A stretch of 64,000 nucleotides of DNA from positions 1 to 64,000 of the forward strand of contig CAYGBC010000055.1 in the NCBI GenBank assembly GCA_964348015.1, given 5' to 3'. The DNA is from SOIA01 sp964348015 (GTDB taxonomy: Bacteria > Acidobacteriota > Aminicenantia > Aminicenantales > Aminicenantaceae). Below, piece after piece: positions 25,565 through 33,344 of the stretch. The translations under genes and the position numbers were made by a program. The notes under the pieces are model-generated. The model saw nothing but the letters and a program-made list of their open reading frames with translations, was not told the DNA's origin and made no database searches. Numbering within the stretch: position 1 is the first letter of the stretch; each line of letters begins with the position of its first letter.

Positions 25565-26917
25565 TTATTTCTTATCTGGGTCAATGATAAATTTCTCTTT
25601 CATCAGGAGCTGTATCTCATCTCTGGTTTTTTTGATAATCGATTCAGCGAGCTTAAACCTCTCTTCCGCCGGAGCTTTGATTCTTGCCACTCCCTGCTCG
25701 ATGCCCTTCGTTCCCACAGCTACCGCTTCTCTCGGGAAAACTTCCCACTCGTCCATGTTGGGAACGATGTATTCTTCGTTGATCCCGCTATCCTCAGCGA
25801 CTTTCGCCAATTCTTTGGCGGCTTCGATGCACATTTCGTCTGTGATCTTTGTCGCTCTGATATCGAGAGCTCCTCTGAATATTCCAGGGAATCCGAGAGA
25901 ATTATTGACCTGGTTCGGAAAATCTGACCGTCCTGTCGCCACAATTCTCGCTCCGGCTTCTTTTGCTTCCCACGGCCATATTTCCGGAACCGGATTCGCT
26001 TCGGCGAACACGATGGCATCATTGGCCATGGCCTTGACCCACTCCGGCTTTATCACGCCTGGACCTGGCTTGGACGCTGAAATCACCACGTCGGCGCCTT
26101 CCATGGATTCTTTGATGTCCCCTTTCACTCCTTGAGGATTGGTTGTCTCGCAGAGATGCCATTTTTCTCTGTATTTTGTTATCAAAGTATCTCTGTCTCC
26201 CCTGTCCTTATGGAGAATCCCCTTGGAGTCCACAGCGATTATATTTTCAGGCTTCACGCCGGCTATCGTGATGAGTCGAGCGATCGCGATATTGGCCGCG
26301 CCCGCACCGATCAGAGAGACCTTAATGTCCTCCATCTTCTTTTTCACGATCTTGACCGCATTGAGGAGTCCGGCGACTGTGACACAGGCTGTCCCCTGCT
26401 GGTCGTCATGCCAGACGGGGATCTCCATTTCTTTCCTCAACGTATCCAGGATATGAAAGCACTTCGGATGAGATATATCTTCGAGGTTGATCCCACCGAA
26501 GGTCGGCTGCAGCCATTTCACAGCCTGAATGATCTCTTCCGGCTCTTTGGTATCGATGCAGATCGGGAATGCATCCACACCCCCCAAATACTTATACAGC
26601 AGGGCCTTTCCTTCCATCACAGGAAGTCCTGCCTCCGGGCCGATATCCCCCAGGCCCAGAACTCTTGATCCGTCCGAGACAACAGCAACAAAATTCCATT
26701 TATTCGTCATCTCGTAGGCTTTCTCAATGTCGGCATGGATTTTCTTGCACGGAGCGGCCACGCCTGGCGTGTACCAGATGGCAAAGTCCTCAAAATCCCT
26801 GATCCGGCATTTGGGAATCACCTCAATCTTACCTCTGTAAAAAGGATGAAGCCGCAAAGCGTCCTTGGAGGGCTGTTCAGCTTTGGCCAACAGCTCTTCC
26901 ACTGTCACTTCTTTCAT
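25565..26917 (-). CDS. NAD(P)-dependent malic enzyme
   Basis: 450 residues of the short bacterial malic enzyme type (without the phosphotransacetylase domain of MaeB). It converts malate to pyruvate and CO2. Seen are YTPGVAAPCKKI, the VSDGSRVLGLGDIG block, the metal/substrate motif WHDDQQGTA, the NAD(P)-binding LIGAGAANIAIARL and the FAEANPVPEI segment. A good ribosome-binding site (AAAGGAGATTTTAA) precedes the ATG. It sits alone upstream of the dnaK operon on the same strand; the 262-base gap with the dnaK promoter separates them. Confidence 0.94.
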   Translation of the reverse strand: MKEVTVEELLAKAEQPSKDALRLHPFYRGKIEVIPKCRIRDFEDFAIWYTPGVAAPCKKIHADIEKAYEMTNKWNFVAVVSDGSRVLGLGDIGPEAGLPVMEGKALLYKYLGGVDAFPICIDTKEPEEIIQAVKWLQPTFGGINLEDISHPKCFHILDTLRKEMEIPVWHDDQQGTACVTVAGLLNAVKIVKKKMEDIKVSLIGAGAANIAIARLITIAGVKPENIIAVDSKGILHKDRGDRDTLITKYREKWHLCETTNPQGVKGDIKESMEGADVVISASKPGPGVIKPEWVKAMANDAIVFAEANPVPEIWPWEAKEAGARIVATGRSDFPNQVNNSLGFPGIFRGALDIRATKITDEMCIEAAKELAKVAEDSGINEEYIVPNMDEWEVFPREAVAVGTKGIEQGVARIKAPAEERFKLAESIIKKTRDEIQLLMKEKFIIDPDKK

Positions 26918-27160
26918 TTAAAATCTCCTTTTGATAAAGACCTATGAAATATTTGAATATATAAGTATGAATATAAATTCCTTTTCAGTTATGGATTTTC
27001 TCTCGAATTTTGACTCGTGAAAAGCCTTTTATTATAACCTGTGGCTTTTTAAAGTCAAGCTTCGGGCCGTTTTCAGGTAAAAAGACTGAATACAAAGTCT
27101 GTAATTTCTTTTTCCGCACTGTCGTATTATACGGAGTGTTTTGAAAGAATCTCGAAAATA

Positions 27161-28240
27161 TCATCGATGGAGGAAGCAGCGCTCGCTTTCTTTTTCTCCA
27201 GGCTTGCGGGTGACCAGCATAGCCAGATTCTTCTCATTGGCTTTATCGATCACCTCCTGATCTCTCATCGACCCGAGAGGATAAATAATCGCTCCTATCC
27301 CATTCTCCGCCGCCAGCTCCACGACATCCGGAAACGGCATGAACGCATCAGAGGCCATGACGCAGCCTTCCGGTCCGTAGCCACGTTTTGAAAACCGGAT
27401 CGCGTCTTCGGCTGCGTCTATACGGCTCCTCTGGCCCGAGCCGATGCCGTGGACTTTATCGTTCTTTCCAATGACAATTGCGTTGGACCGCGTGAAGCAG
27501 GCCACGTTCCAGTTAAACACAGCCGCCCCCAGCTCATCTTGTGTGGGCTGTCTTTCCGATACAACATCGATTGAACCGGGCGATGTGATCCTGGAGTCAA
27601 ACCTCTTCTGGACGAGAAGTCCACCCGCCACCCTCTTAAACTCCAGGCCGCTATCCAACGCTTCTGCATCCAGAGGGGCCCCCATCTTCACGACTCTCAA
27701 AGCTTTCCTCGAAGCCAGAACCTCGAGTGCTTCTGCGGAAAAATCCGGGGCATAGACGACCTCGATATTCCGGCCTTTCTCGACCATTATCTCGGCCAGA
27801 TCCTGTGTGACCGTGTAATTGAAAACGTCAACGCTTCCAAAATTAGATAGAGGATCGCACTTCCAGGCTTTCTCGAAGGTTTCCTCGGGAGTCTCTCCCA
27901 TAGCCACGCCGCTCGGCATTTCATGTTTCACGAGCGCACAGATCATTCTATCTTTGTAGACCTGGCTCAGCTTTCGCACCAGTCTTTGACCCAAATCCAT
28001 ATCGCCCACGTTTATGTATCCGAGCCCCTTTATTCCCTCCTGCAGGACTTCAAAAGTGGCCATATTGGGACCAGAGGCGCCTTCTTCTGTATAAAATGCC
28101 GCTGGGTAGCCAGGATTTTCTCCGTAGCGCATGGATTGTCTCTTCGTGAATTTTTTATCACCGAACTGAATGGCACCGGGAAACTGCTCTTTGACTTTGG
28201 TCCTGTACTGCAGACGGTCTTCCTTGCCTGTTTTTTTCAT
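27161..28240 (-). CDS. Stand-alone AICAR transformylase domain (PurH C-terminal type)
   Basis: 359 residues equal to the AICAR formyltransferase part of PurH, which formylates AICAR in the ninth step of purine synthesis. Motifs: QSMRYGENPGYPAAFY, the catalytic Lys-His pair in LVKHEMPSGVA, SNFGSVDVFNYTV, NAIVIGKNDKVHGIGSGQ and SDAFMPFPDVVELA. The N-terminal IMP-cyclohydrolase (MGS-like) domain of normal bifunctional PurH (about 190 residues) is absent. The gene starts one base after the stop of purO, which supplies the cyclohydrolase instead. Some family positions differ (GYPAAF for the usual PxQxAA, IYPLGSMRD for IQPGGSxRD), so divergence is notable. Confidence 0.9.
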   Translation of the reverse strand: MKKTGKEDRLQYRTKVKEQFPGAIQFGDKKFTKRQSMRYGENPGYPAAFYTEEGASGPNMATFEVLQEGIKGLGYINVGDMDLGQRLVRKLSQVYKDRMICALVKHEMPSGVAMGETPEETFEKAWKCDPLSNFGSVDVFNYTVTQDLAEIMVEKGRNIEVVYAPDFSAEALEVLASRKALRVVKMGAPLDAEALDSGLEFKRVAGGLLVQKRFDSRITSPGSIDVVSERQPTQDELGAAVFNWNVACFTRSNAIVIGKNDKVHGIGSGQRSRIDAAEDAIRFSKRGYGPEGCVMASDAFMPFPDVVELAAENGIGAIIYPLGSMRDQEVIDKANEKNLAMLVTRKPGEKESERCFLHR

Positions 28241-28241
28241 G

Positions 28242-28985
28242 TTAACTCTCTATCCTTTCATTCCTGTTTATGATGTAAATCTCGTTATAAATTGTGGCGA
28301 TATCACTGGAATACACACAGGCCACAGCTACTCTGAAATCACTTTTTCCAGTCTCCGGGCCCAGCGCGTCATACACTGACTCGGCCATCTCATCCGCACT
28401 CTTCGCCTGAATCCCGACTGCTGCCGGTTTTTCTTTAAATGAGGGAACGGGATCTGTGTTCACTCCTGAATAAGTCGCAATCATTCTTCCCTCGCCAGCT
28501 TTCAAAGGAATTTTATAATACTCCCTCTGAGATGAGCCATCCGCTCCTCGCCGGATCAAGCTCAAAGCCGCTTTTCCTCCCAGAAGAACACATCCGCTTA
28601 TTCGAGGAGTGAAGATGGGCGGGTCCGGCTCGTAATCCCATTTTCGGAGGGCCGATGAGAGGACCTCCTCTGGATTCTGGGTTTGACCGAGAGTAGAGCC
28701 AATATCCGGAGTCTGCCTTCCGTTGCTGACCGCAATCCCCTGGGGAGAGAACAGGATGGCGGTGTAGACCAGAAGGTCGATGTTTTTTGTGTGGACGGCT
28801 TCCTTATCTGTGGGCATCACCTGGATCGCATCCTTTTCCAACGCCAATTTTCGAGATTGACTGGATGGTGATCGTCCGGTGATAGCGTAGATCACGACCG
28901 TATTTTTCCCGGAGGGATCCTTCCCGATGATAATGACTCGACCAGGGTATTCTCTCGAAGACAGGTTCTCAAGACCTTTCGCCAT
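28242..28985 (-). CDS. purO: Archaeal-type IMP cyclohydrolase (PurO-like)
   Basis: 247 residues related to the PurO-type IMP cyclohydrolase, which closes the ring of FAICAR to give IMP. Recognisable parts are YPGRVIIIGKDPSGKN followed by TGRSPSSQSRKL near the N-terminus, then YTAILFSPQGIAVSNGRQT, PRISGCVLLGGKAALSLIRR and the C-terminal SDIATIYNEI. It is unrelated to the MGS-like cyclohydrolase domain of PurH. It leads a two-gene unit with the AICAR transformylase, so the last two purine steps are encoded together but by separate proteins. Ribosome-binding site GAGAGAAGA. Confidence 0.87.
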   Translation of the reverse strand: MAKGLENLSSREYPGRVIIIGKDPSGKNTVVIYAITGRSPSSQSRKLALEKDAIQVMPTDKEAVHTKNIDLLVYTAILFSPQGIAVSNGRQTPDIGSTLGQTQNPEEVLSSALRKWDYEPDPPIFTPRISGCVLLGGKAALSLIRRGADGSSQREYYKIPLKAGEGRMIATYSGVNTDPVPSFKEKPAAVGIQAKSADEMAESVYDALGPETGKSDFRVAVACVYSSDIATIYNEIYIINRNERIES

Positions 28986-29019
28986 TCTTCTCTCGATCTC
29001 TCTGTTTTATCGAAATCAT

Positions 29020-29048
29020 AGAATATATCAAAACACAGAGACTGGCAA
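29020..29048 (-). promoter_or_regulatory. Possible promoter of the purO unit
   Basis: Minus strand TTGCCA (29043-29048), 17-bp spacer, TATTCT (29020-29025), 35 bases before purO. The -35 box touches the edge of the palindrome at 29044-29086. Confidence 0.55.
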
Positions 29049-29086
29049 TAAAAAAAGGGGCCAGGCCCCTTTTTTATGCCATTGCC
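29044..29086. terminator. Strong bidirectional terminator-like palindrome
   Basis: GGGGC-CAG-GCCCC flanked by A6 on one side and T6 on the other, so the hairpin has a T tail on both strands (core 29050-29075). Outer GGCAAT (29044-29049) and ATTGCC (29081-29086) can extend the stem with a small bulge. It lies between two divergent genes, upstream of both, so it is not at the end of any known gene. Confidence 0.75.
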
Positions 29087-29122
29087 AAGTGCAGATCGAA
29101 AATTCTCCTGTTTCGCAATGGC

Positions 29123-29151
29123 TTGTTTTCCACTTCTATTTTGGATAGAAT
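29123..29151 (+). promoter_or_regulatory. Possible promoter of the LOG-family gene
   Basis: Plus strand TTGTTT (29123-29128), 17-bp spacer, TAGAAT (29146-29151), 27 bases before the start codon at 29179. Confidence 0.5.
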
Positions 29152-29178
29152 TCTCTTTTATTTTTGAATGAGGTCATC

Positions 29179-29913
29179 ATGAAAGATAACACTTCCTTTT
29201 TAAAAGCCTACAAGAATCTGAATTTTCTCAACTCGCGGGACGCCCGGACTCTAAGAATTTTGAGTGAATACCTGGAACCCATGAGCCGGCTGGACACACA
29301 CAAAGTCAACAGCACTGTCTTCTTCATCGGGTCTTCGATGGTGAACCCTGAACACAAAGATTCTCCTCTGACGAAATATTACTGGGAAGCCGAAGAACTG
29401 GCGTTTCAACTGGCCCAATGGGCGATCGAATTAAAACCGAAAGGAAAAAATTTCGTCATCACGACAGGAGGCGGGCCCGGCATAATGGAGGCGGCAAACC
29501 GCGGCGCCGCAAGAGCAGAAGCGAAAACCATAGGCATGAATATATCTCTTCCGGTAATGGAACAAACTCTCAATCCCTACGTCTCTCCTGAACTGGCCTT
29601 CGTCTTCCACTACTTTTTCATGCGAAAATTCTGGTTGCTGTACAAAGCCAGAGCCGTGATCGCTTTTCCTGGAGGATACGGCACACTCGATGAGATATTC
29701 GAAGTGCTCACACTCCTCCAAACCCAAAAAATGCAAAAAGATCATATCGCCATCATTCTTTACGGTGAGGAATACTGGAAAAAAATCGTGAATTTTGACT
29801 CTCTTGTGGCGCACGGAAGCATAGATCCAGAAGACCTGAAGCTTTTTGAGTACTGCTCCACTCCTGAAGAGGGGTTCGCCTCTCTCAAAAAAAGACTCAT
29901 CAAATTTCTTTAA
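29179..29913 (+). CDS. LOG/YgdH-type nucleotide phosphoribohydrolase-like protein
   Basis: 244 residues of the Rossmann-fold LOG family (formerly labelled lysine decarboxylase). Hallmarks are ITTGGGPGIMEAANRGA and the AFPGGYGTLDEIFEVLTLLQ segment with the PGGxGTxxE motif. Characterised relatives split the N-glycosidic bond of nucleoside monophosphates. The start at ATG 29179 has GAGG just upstream; the in-frame TTG at 29164 has no such support. The N-terminal 50 residues are longer than in short LOG proteins. Confidence 0.88.
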   Translation: MKDNTSFLKAYKNLNFLNSRDARTLRILSEYLEPMSRLDTHKVNSTVFFIGSSMVNPEHKDSPLTKYYWEAEELAFQLAQWAIELKPKGKNFVITTGGGPGIMEAANRGAARAEAKTIGMNISLPVMEQTLNPYVSPELAFVFHYFFMRKFWLLYKARAVIAFPGGYGTLDEIFEVLTLLQTQKMQKDHIAIILYGEEYWKKIVNFDSLVAHGSIDPEDLKLFEYCSTPEEGFASLKKRLIKFL

Positions 29914-30056
29914 AGAACGGACTCTACTGACCAAAAAAATATCGGTTTGGTTCACTCCCGCCTCGATTTCTCAAGGTTTAAAAACATCCAGAAAAAGATA
30001 TGATCGACAAAACTTTCACGCCTGTTTTGCTCTAAAACTGTAAATAAAAAATTTCC

Positions 30057-30085
30057 TTGACAACACGCTTTTATTTTGTAATAAT
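30057..30085 (+). promoter_or_regulatory. Promoter of the perR-like gene
   Basis: TTGACA (30057-30062), 17-bp spacer, AATAAT (30080-30085). The -10 box lies inside the Per-box-like palindrome. Confidence 0.75.
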
Positions 30086-30090
30086 TACAA
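30076..30090. promoter_or_regulatory. Per-box-like operator
   Basis: Perfect 7-1-7 palindrome TTGTAATAATTACAA. The PerR operator known from Bacillus is TTATAATnATTATAA; this site differs only at one symmetric position in each arm. It covers the -10 region in front of the Fur-family gene. Confidence 0.8.
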
Positions 30091-30109
30091 TTCTGAAGTA
30101 ATATCAATT

Positions 30110-30517
30110 ATGGAAAAATTAAAACGAACTCTCAAAGAAAGCGGCATTAAGCCGACATATCAGAGGATTAAAATTCTTGATTTCATGCGCCAAAACGCCA
30201 GGAACCATCCCACAGTCGAGATGATCTATGCAGATCTGGCAAAAGAGATCCCCACGATGTCATTAACGACTGTCTACAACACTCTGAGCACGTTCATTGA
30301 AAAAGGATTGGTCTGTGGGGTGACAATCACAGGGACCGAAGTCCGGTATGACTTCAATACTGAGTCACACCACCATTTCCTCTGCAAGAAATGTGGCCAG
30401 ATCAAGGATGTGGATGTTCCCTGTTCTTTGTCCGCTCAAAAGGGAAATCTCATCGATGGCCATAAGATCGAGGAAATCCACGGGTATTTCAAAGGAACCT
30501 GCAAGGACTGCCTGTGA
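30110..30517 (+). CDS. perR: Fur-family regulator, PerR-like
   Basis: 135 residues. N-terminal winged helix (GIKPTYQRIKILDFM, then PTMSLTTVYNTLSTF), then the metal-binding part with SHHHFLCKKCGQIKD and a C-terminal CKDC, giving the CxxC pairs of the structural zinc site. The Per-box-like palindrome at its own promoter and the downstream rubrerythrin, rubredoxin and superoxide reductase genes favour PerR over Fur. The regulatory-metal residues cannot be decided by eye. Ribosome-binding site is weak. It likely represses itself and may control the genes that follow. Confidence 0.88.
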   Translation: MEKLKRTLKESGIKPTYQRIKILDFMRQNARNHPTVEMIYADLAKEIPTMSLTTVYNTLSTFIEKGLVCGVTITGTEVRYDFNTESHHHFLCKKCGQIKDVDVPCSLSAQKGNLIDGHKIEEIHGYFKGTCKDCL

Positions 30518-30646
30518 AGCCGGAATGCAAGAATCTTTCTGTTCTATTCTTTGAGAAATCAGATGAGAGACAGAGTCAAGCCAGTAAAAAAAGGCGATTG
30601 AAATAATTGCGCAAATCGATTCATCATTGAAAAGGAGTAGACATAA

Positions 30647-31222
30647 ATGAAAAGTTTAATAGGCACACAAACTGAAAAAAACATTTTAGCGGCTTTTGCC
30701 GGAGAATCTCAAGCACGCAATCGCTACACGTACTTTGCCTCAAAGGCAAAAAAGGAAGGTTACGAACAGATGCGCGCTATCTTTCTTGAAACGGCTGATA
30801 ACGAGAGGGAACATGCGAAGAGACTTTTCAAATTCCTGGAGGGCAGTGAGGTGGAAATTCAAGCGTCATTTCCCGCTGGAACCATCGGAAGCACGGCGGA
30901 TAACCTCAAGGCTGCTGCGGGTGGAGAGAACTACGAATACACCACCATGTACCCTGAATTCGCGAAAACAGCAGATGAAGAAGGATTCCCTGAGGTCGCC
31001 TCTGCGATGAGAGCGATCGCCGTGGCAGAGAAACAGCATGAGAAAAGGTATTTGGGTTTGCTCAACAACCTGAACAATAACACGGTTTTCAAACGGGATG
31101 AGGTTATCAAGTGGAAGTGCGGTAACTGCGGTTATATCCACGATGGCACTGAACCCCCAGAAGAATGCCCGGCCTGCGCTCATGCAAAATCCTACTTCGA
31201 GCTCCTGGCTGAAAATTGGTGA
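30647..31222 (+). CDS. rbr: Rubrerythrin
   Basis: 191 residues. A four-helix ferritin-like domain with the di-iron ligands (AGESQARNRY, ETADNEREHAKR, YPEFAKTADEEG, AVAEKQHEKRY) is followed by a rubredoxin-like domain with CGNCGYIHDG and CPACAH. It reduces hydrogen peroxide in anaerobes with electrons from rubredoxin. The ribosome-binding site is AAAAGGAGTAGACATAA. It starts the part of the cluster that continues with rubredoxin and desulfoferrodoxin. Confidence 0.97.
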   Translation: MKSLIGTQTEKNILAAFAGESQARNRYTYFASKAKKEGYEQMRAIFLETADNEREHAKRLFKFLEGSEVEIQASFPAGTIGSTADNLKAAAGGENYEYTTMYPEFAKTADEEGFPEVASAMRAIAVAEKQHEKRYLGLLNNLNNNTVFKRDEVIKWKCGNCGYIHDGTEPPEECPACAHAKSYFELLAENW

Positions 31223-31246
31223 TCCGACGAACCACGGAATCCGAGA

Positions 31247-31414
31247 ATGGATAACTACAGATGTACGGTTTGCGGGTATGTGTACTATCCTGATATCGGC
31301 GACCCGGTTTACGGAATAGATCCCGGAACACCGTTTGAACACCTGCCCGATGATTGGGTGTGCCCGGTCTGCGGTGCGGGAAAGTATCAATTCGAAAAGG
31401 AAAATCAGTTATAA
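31247..31414 (+). CDS. Rubredoxin
   Basis: A 55-residue protein, ATG at 31247 and TAA at 31412-31414. It has the two iron-binding cysteine pairs, CTVCGYVYYP and CPVCGAGK, and the usual DPVYGIDPGTPFEHLPDDW core, so it is a complete canonical rubredoxin. It carries electrons to rubrerythrin and superoxide reductase, its direct neighbours, 24 bases after rbr and 104 bases before dfx. It is short enough to be missed by size cut-offs. Upstream GAATCCGAGA gives a modest ribosome-binding site. Confidence 0.96.
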   Translation: MDNYRCTVCGYVYYPDIGDPVYGIDPGTPFEHLPDDWVCPVCGAGKYQFEKENQL

Positions 31415-31518
31415 TGTTTTTGGACTTGCCGCATGCTGGCTTTCACAACCAGCAAGTCTGGCAAATGAAGCCCACCAAGAATGAAGACAATGAAAAAAAA
31501 TATAAATTAGGAGAGAAA

Positions 31519-31896
31519 ATGACAAAAAAACTGCAAATCTACAAGTGTGATGTGTGTGGGAATATTGTTGAAGTTATTCATGAAGGTGAGGGAGAGCTTG
31601 TCTGCTGTGATGAACCGATGAAACTTATGAAGGAAAATTCTGTCGACGCAGCCACAGAAAAACACGTCCCGGTGATCGAAAAAACTGATGACGGCATTAA
31701 AGTCAAAGTGGGAAGCGTGCCTCATCCGATGACAGAAGAGCACTACATCGAATGGGTGGAGCTGATCGCCGACGGCCGCGCTTACCGCCAGTTCTTGAAT
31801 CCTGGAGATGAGCCTGAAGCCGTATTCAAGGTTGAAGCACAGAGCATCACAGCCCGCGAGTACTGCAACCTGCACGGCCTGTGGAAAGGCGAGTGA
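31519..31896 (+). CDS. dfx: Desulfoferrodoxin (superoxide reductase)
   Basis: 125 residues. The N-terminal desulforedoxin-like Fe(Cys)4 site is made by YKCDVCGNIVEV and VCCDEPM, and the catalytic Fe site by EKHVPVIE, HPMTEEHYIEWVEL and EYCNLHGLW, so this is the two-iron type. It reduces superoxide to peroxide, which rubrerythrin then removes. The start at 31519 has AGGAGAGAAA directly upstream; the frame is open 165 bases further, but that part overlaps the rubredoxin gene and has no family similarity. The 104-base gap before it holds an imperfect inverted repeat (GACTTG...CTGG / CCAGCAAGTC). Confidence 0.95.
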   Translation: MTKKLQIYKCDVCGNIVEVIHEGEGELVCCDEPMKLMKENSVDAATEKHVPVIEKTDDGIKVKVGSVPHPMTEEHYIEWVELIADGRAYRQFLNPGDEPEAVFKVEAQSITAREYCNLHGLWKGE

Positions 31897-31980
31897 ACGG
31901 ATAAGCTCAGAATCCCAATATATTCGACATAAGCCTCGGATAACATTCTGAGTCAGCCGTCTTCAGGTCAGGAACGGATA

Positions 31981-32379
31981 CTACTTCCCTATTTTGGAGA
32001 TCCGTTCAGTCCATATTTTTCCTTTCTCGGTGCGAGATAAGAAAAGAAACACGAGAAGACCGATCAGTATTCCGATTGAATCCGCCACCAAATCGAGAAT
32101 CTCAAAAGAGCGCACGGGAAGAAAATACTGGTAGATTTCAATACCCCCGCCGAGGAGAATCCCGCTGATCAGAACCCATGTAAATTGAGTGCGGGGAGAT
32201 GTCTTAAAGCTCAAGAAAAAACCCAGAGACAGAAGAAATCCCAGGATGGCGAATTCCACGAGGTGAATACCCTTATCCAGAGAGGGAATGCCGGCATCGA
32301 TCTGAAATTTGATCGAGGAGAGGATAAATATCAAAAGGTAATAGAGTAGCGCTGGCACAAACAGCAGAATTTTTTTCAT
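31981..32379 (-). CDS. VanZ-like membrane protein
   Basis: 132 residues with four hydrophobic segments and the VanZ pattern: LSSIKFQ, then DKGIHLVEFAILGFLL, GGGIEIYQYFLPVRSFEILD and LVADSIGILIG. VanZ-family proteins are membrane proteins of mostly unknown role. Start taken as ATG at 32379; a TTG directly before it is possible. No ribosome-binding site is obvious. Convergent with the dfx cluster. Confidence 0.88.
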   Translation of the reverse strand: MKKILLFVPALLYYLLIFILSSIKFQIDAGIPSLDKGIHLVEFAILGFLLSLGFFLSFKTSPRTQFTWVLISGILLGGGIEIYQYFLPVRSFEILDLVADSIGILIGLLVFLFLSRTEKGKIWTERISKIGK

Positions 32380-32699
32380 CAAACGCTTAAAACAAGGGAT
32401 TTACCTTTTTGGGCAAGAACTCTTTAATCCTTAATTCCTGCCTCGAATCGCGATTTACGAGTATCTCCTTCCGAGATATTCTGAATCATCTGAAAAGCAG
32501 AAACAGAAAAGACAGTTTAATACAAAAGATGATATTTCTCCAGGAATTCAAAAGAGGATTGACTGAATCCTGTGTATTGTGGTTAACTTTATCCGAAGGT
32601 CAATCAAACACATAATCATATTCAAACATTGTGAAGACAAAAATATTCTGGTAGAGAAAAATCATTCGGACAATTCCTTCGTTTGAAGACACGCTTGAT
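32380..32699. other. Intergenic region between divergent genes
   Basis: 320 AT-rich bases between the starts of the VanZ-like gene and rlpA. It must hold promoters for both. No reading frame, tRNA or T-tailed hairpin could be supported. Confidence 0.4.
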
Positions 32700-33338
32700 A
32701 TGAGGCGGCGACTTCCCAGACAGAGAGGATTCCTGTTCATCCTGGCGTGCTGCCTCCTTCTTTCTTCCTGCACAGGGCTGAAGTATTTCCCCTCCGGGAA
32801 TGAACAAAAGGGAGTTGCATCCTGGTACGGAGAAGATTTTCACGGAAAACTCACGTCTAACCAGGAGATCTACAACATGTATGCGATGACCGCAGCGCAT
32901 AAAACGCTTCCTTTCGGAACTTACGTCAGGGTAACTAATTTGACAAACGGAAAATCAGTCGTTGTCCGCATCAACGACCGTGGCCCTTTTGTCAAAGGAC
33001 GAATCATCGACCTCTCTTACGCCGCAGCTAAAAAATTAGGCATGAGTGATACCGGTGTCGCCCCAGTTGAGATCAAAGTCCTGAAGAAATTTTCTCCGAA
33101 GAAATCCTCTCAAAGATTTGCTGTTCAAGTGGGCTCCTTCACAGAGAAAAAACACGCCAAAAACCTCAAAACCAAGCTTCAGAAAAGATACAGTCACGTT
33201 TACATCACCGAACATAAAACGCCTGATGCAATCTATTACAGGGTGAGAATCCGAACACGCAGCATGAAATCCGCCCAAAAGATCGCGGATAATCTCAATA
33301 AGAAGGGCTATTCCGTGTATGTCCTGGAAGAACACTGA
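32700..33338 (+). CDS. rlpA: RlpA-type lytic transglycosylase with SPOR domain (lipoprotein)
   Basis: 212 residues. A lipoprotein signal with the lipobox LSSC at about 21-24, then the RlpA double-psi β-barrel (GVASWYGEDFHGKLTSNQE, TLPFGTYVRVTN, INDRGPFVKGRIIDLS with the catalytic-type Asp), then a SPOR domain from about 137 to 210 (FAVQVGSFTEKKHAKNLK). SPOR domains bind glycan strands stripped of peptides at the division site, and RlpA cleaves them. Anchored at the outer membrane. No clear ribosome-binding site is seen. Stands alone between VanZ and the asparaginase-family gene. Confidence 0.94.
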   Translation: MRRRLPRQRGFLFILACCLLLSSCTGLKYFPSGNEQKGVASWYGEDFHGKLTSNQEIYNMYAMTAAHKTLPFGTYVRVTNLTNGKSVVVRINDRGPFVKGRIIDLSYAAAKKLGMSDTGVAPVEIKVLKKFSPKKSSQRFAVQVGSFTEKKHAKNLKTKLQKRYSHVYITEHKTPDAIYYRVRIRTRSMKSAQKIADNLNKKGYSVYVLEEH

Positions 33339-33344
33339 GCCGGA

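Noticed and set aside
25473..26135. 220-codon frame antisense to malic enzyme
   Set aside because: Shadow of a well-supported gene, with low-complexity composition.
31354..31518. Extended start of desulfoferrodoxin
   Set aside because: It overlaps the rubredoxin gene in another frame; a good ribosome-binding site marks the ATG at 31519.
31906..31952. Inverted repeat CTCAGAAT/ATTCTGAG after dfx
   Set aside because: Loop of 31 bases and no T tail, so a terminator call is not supported.
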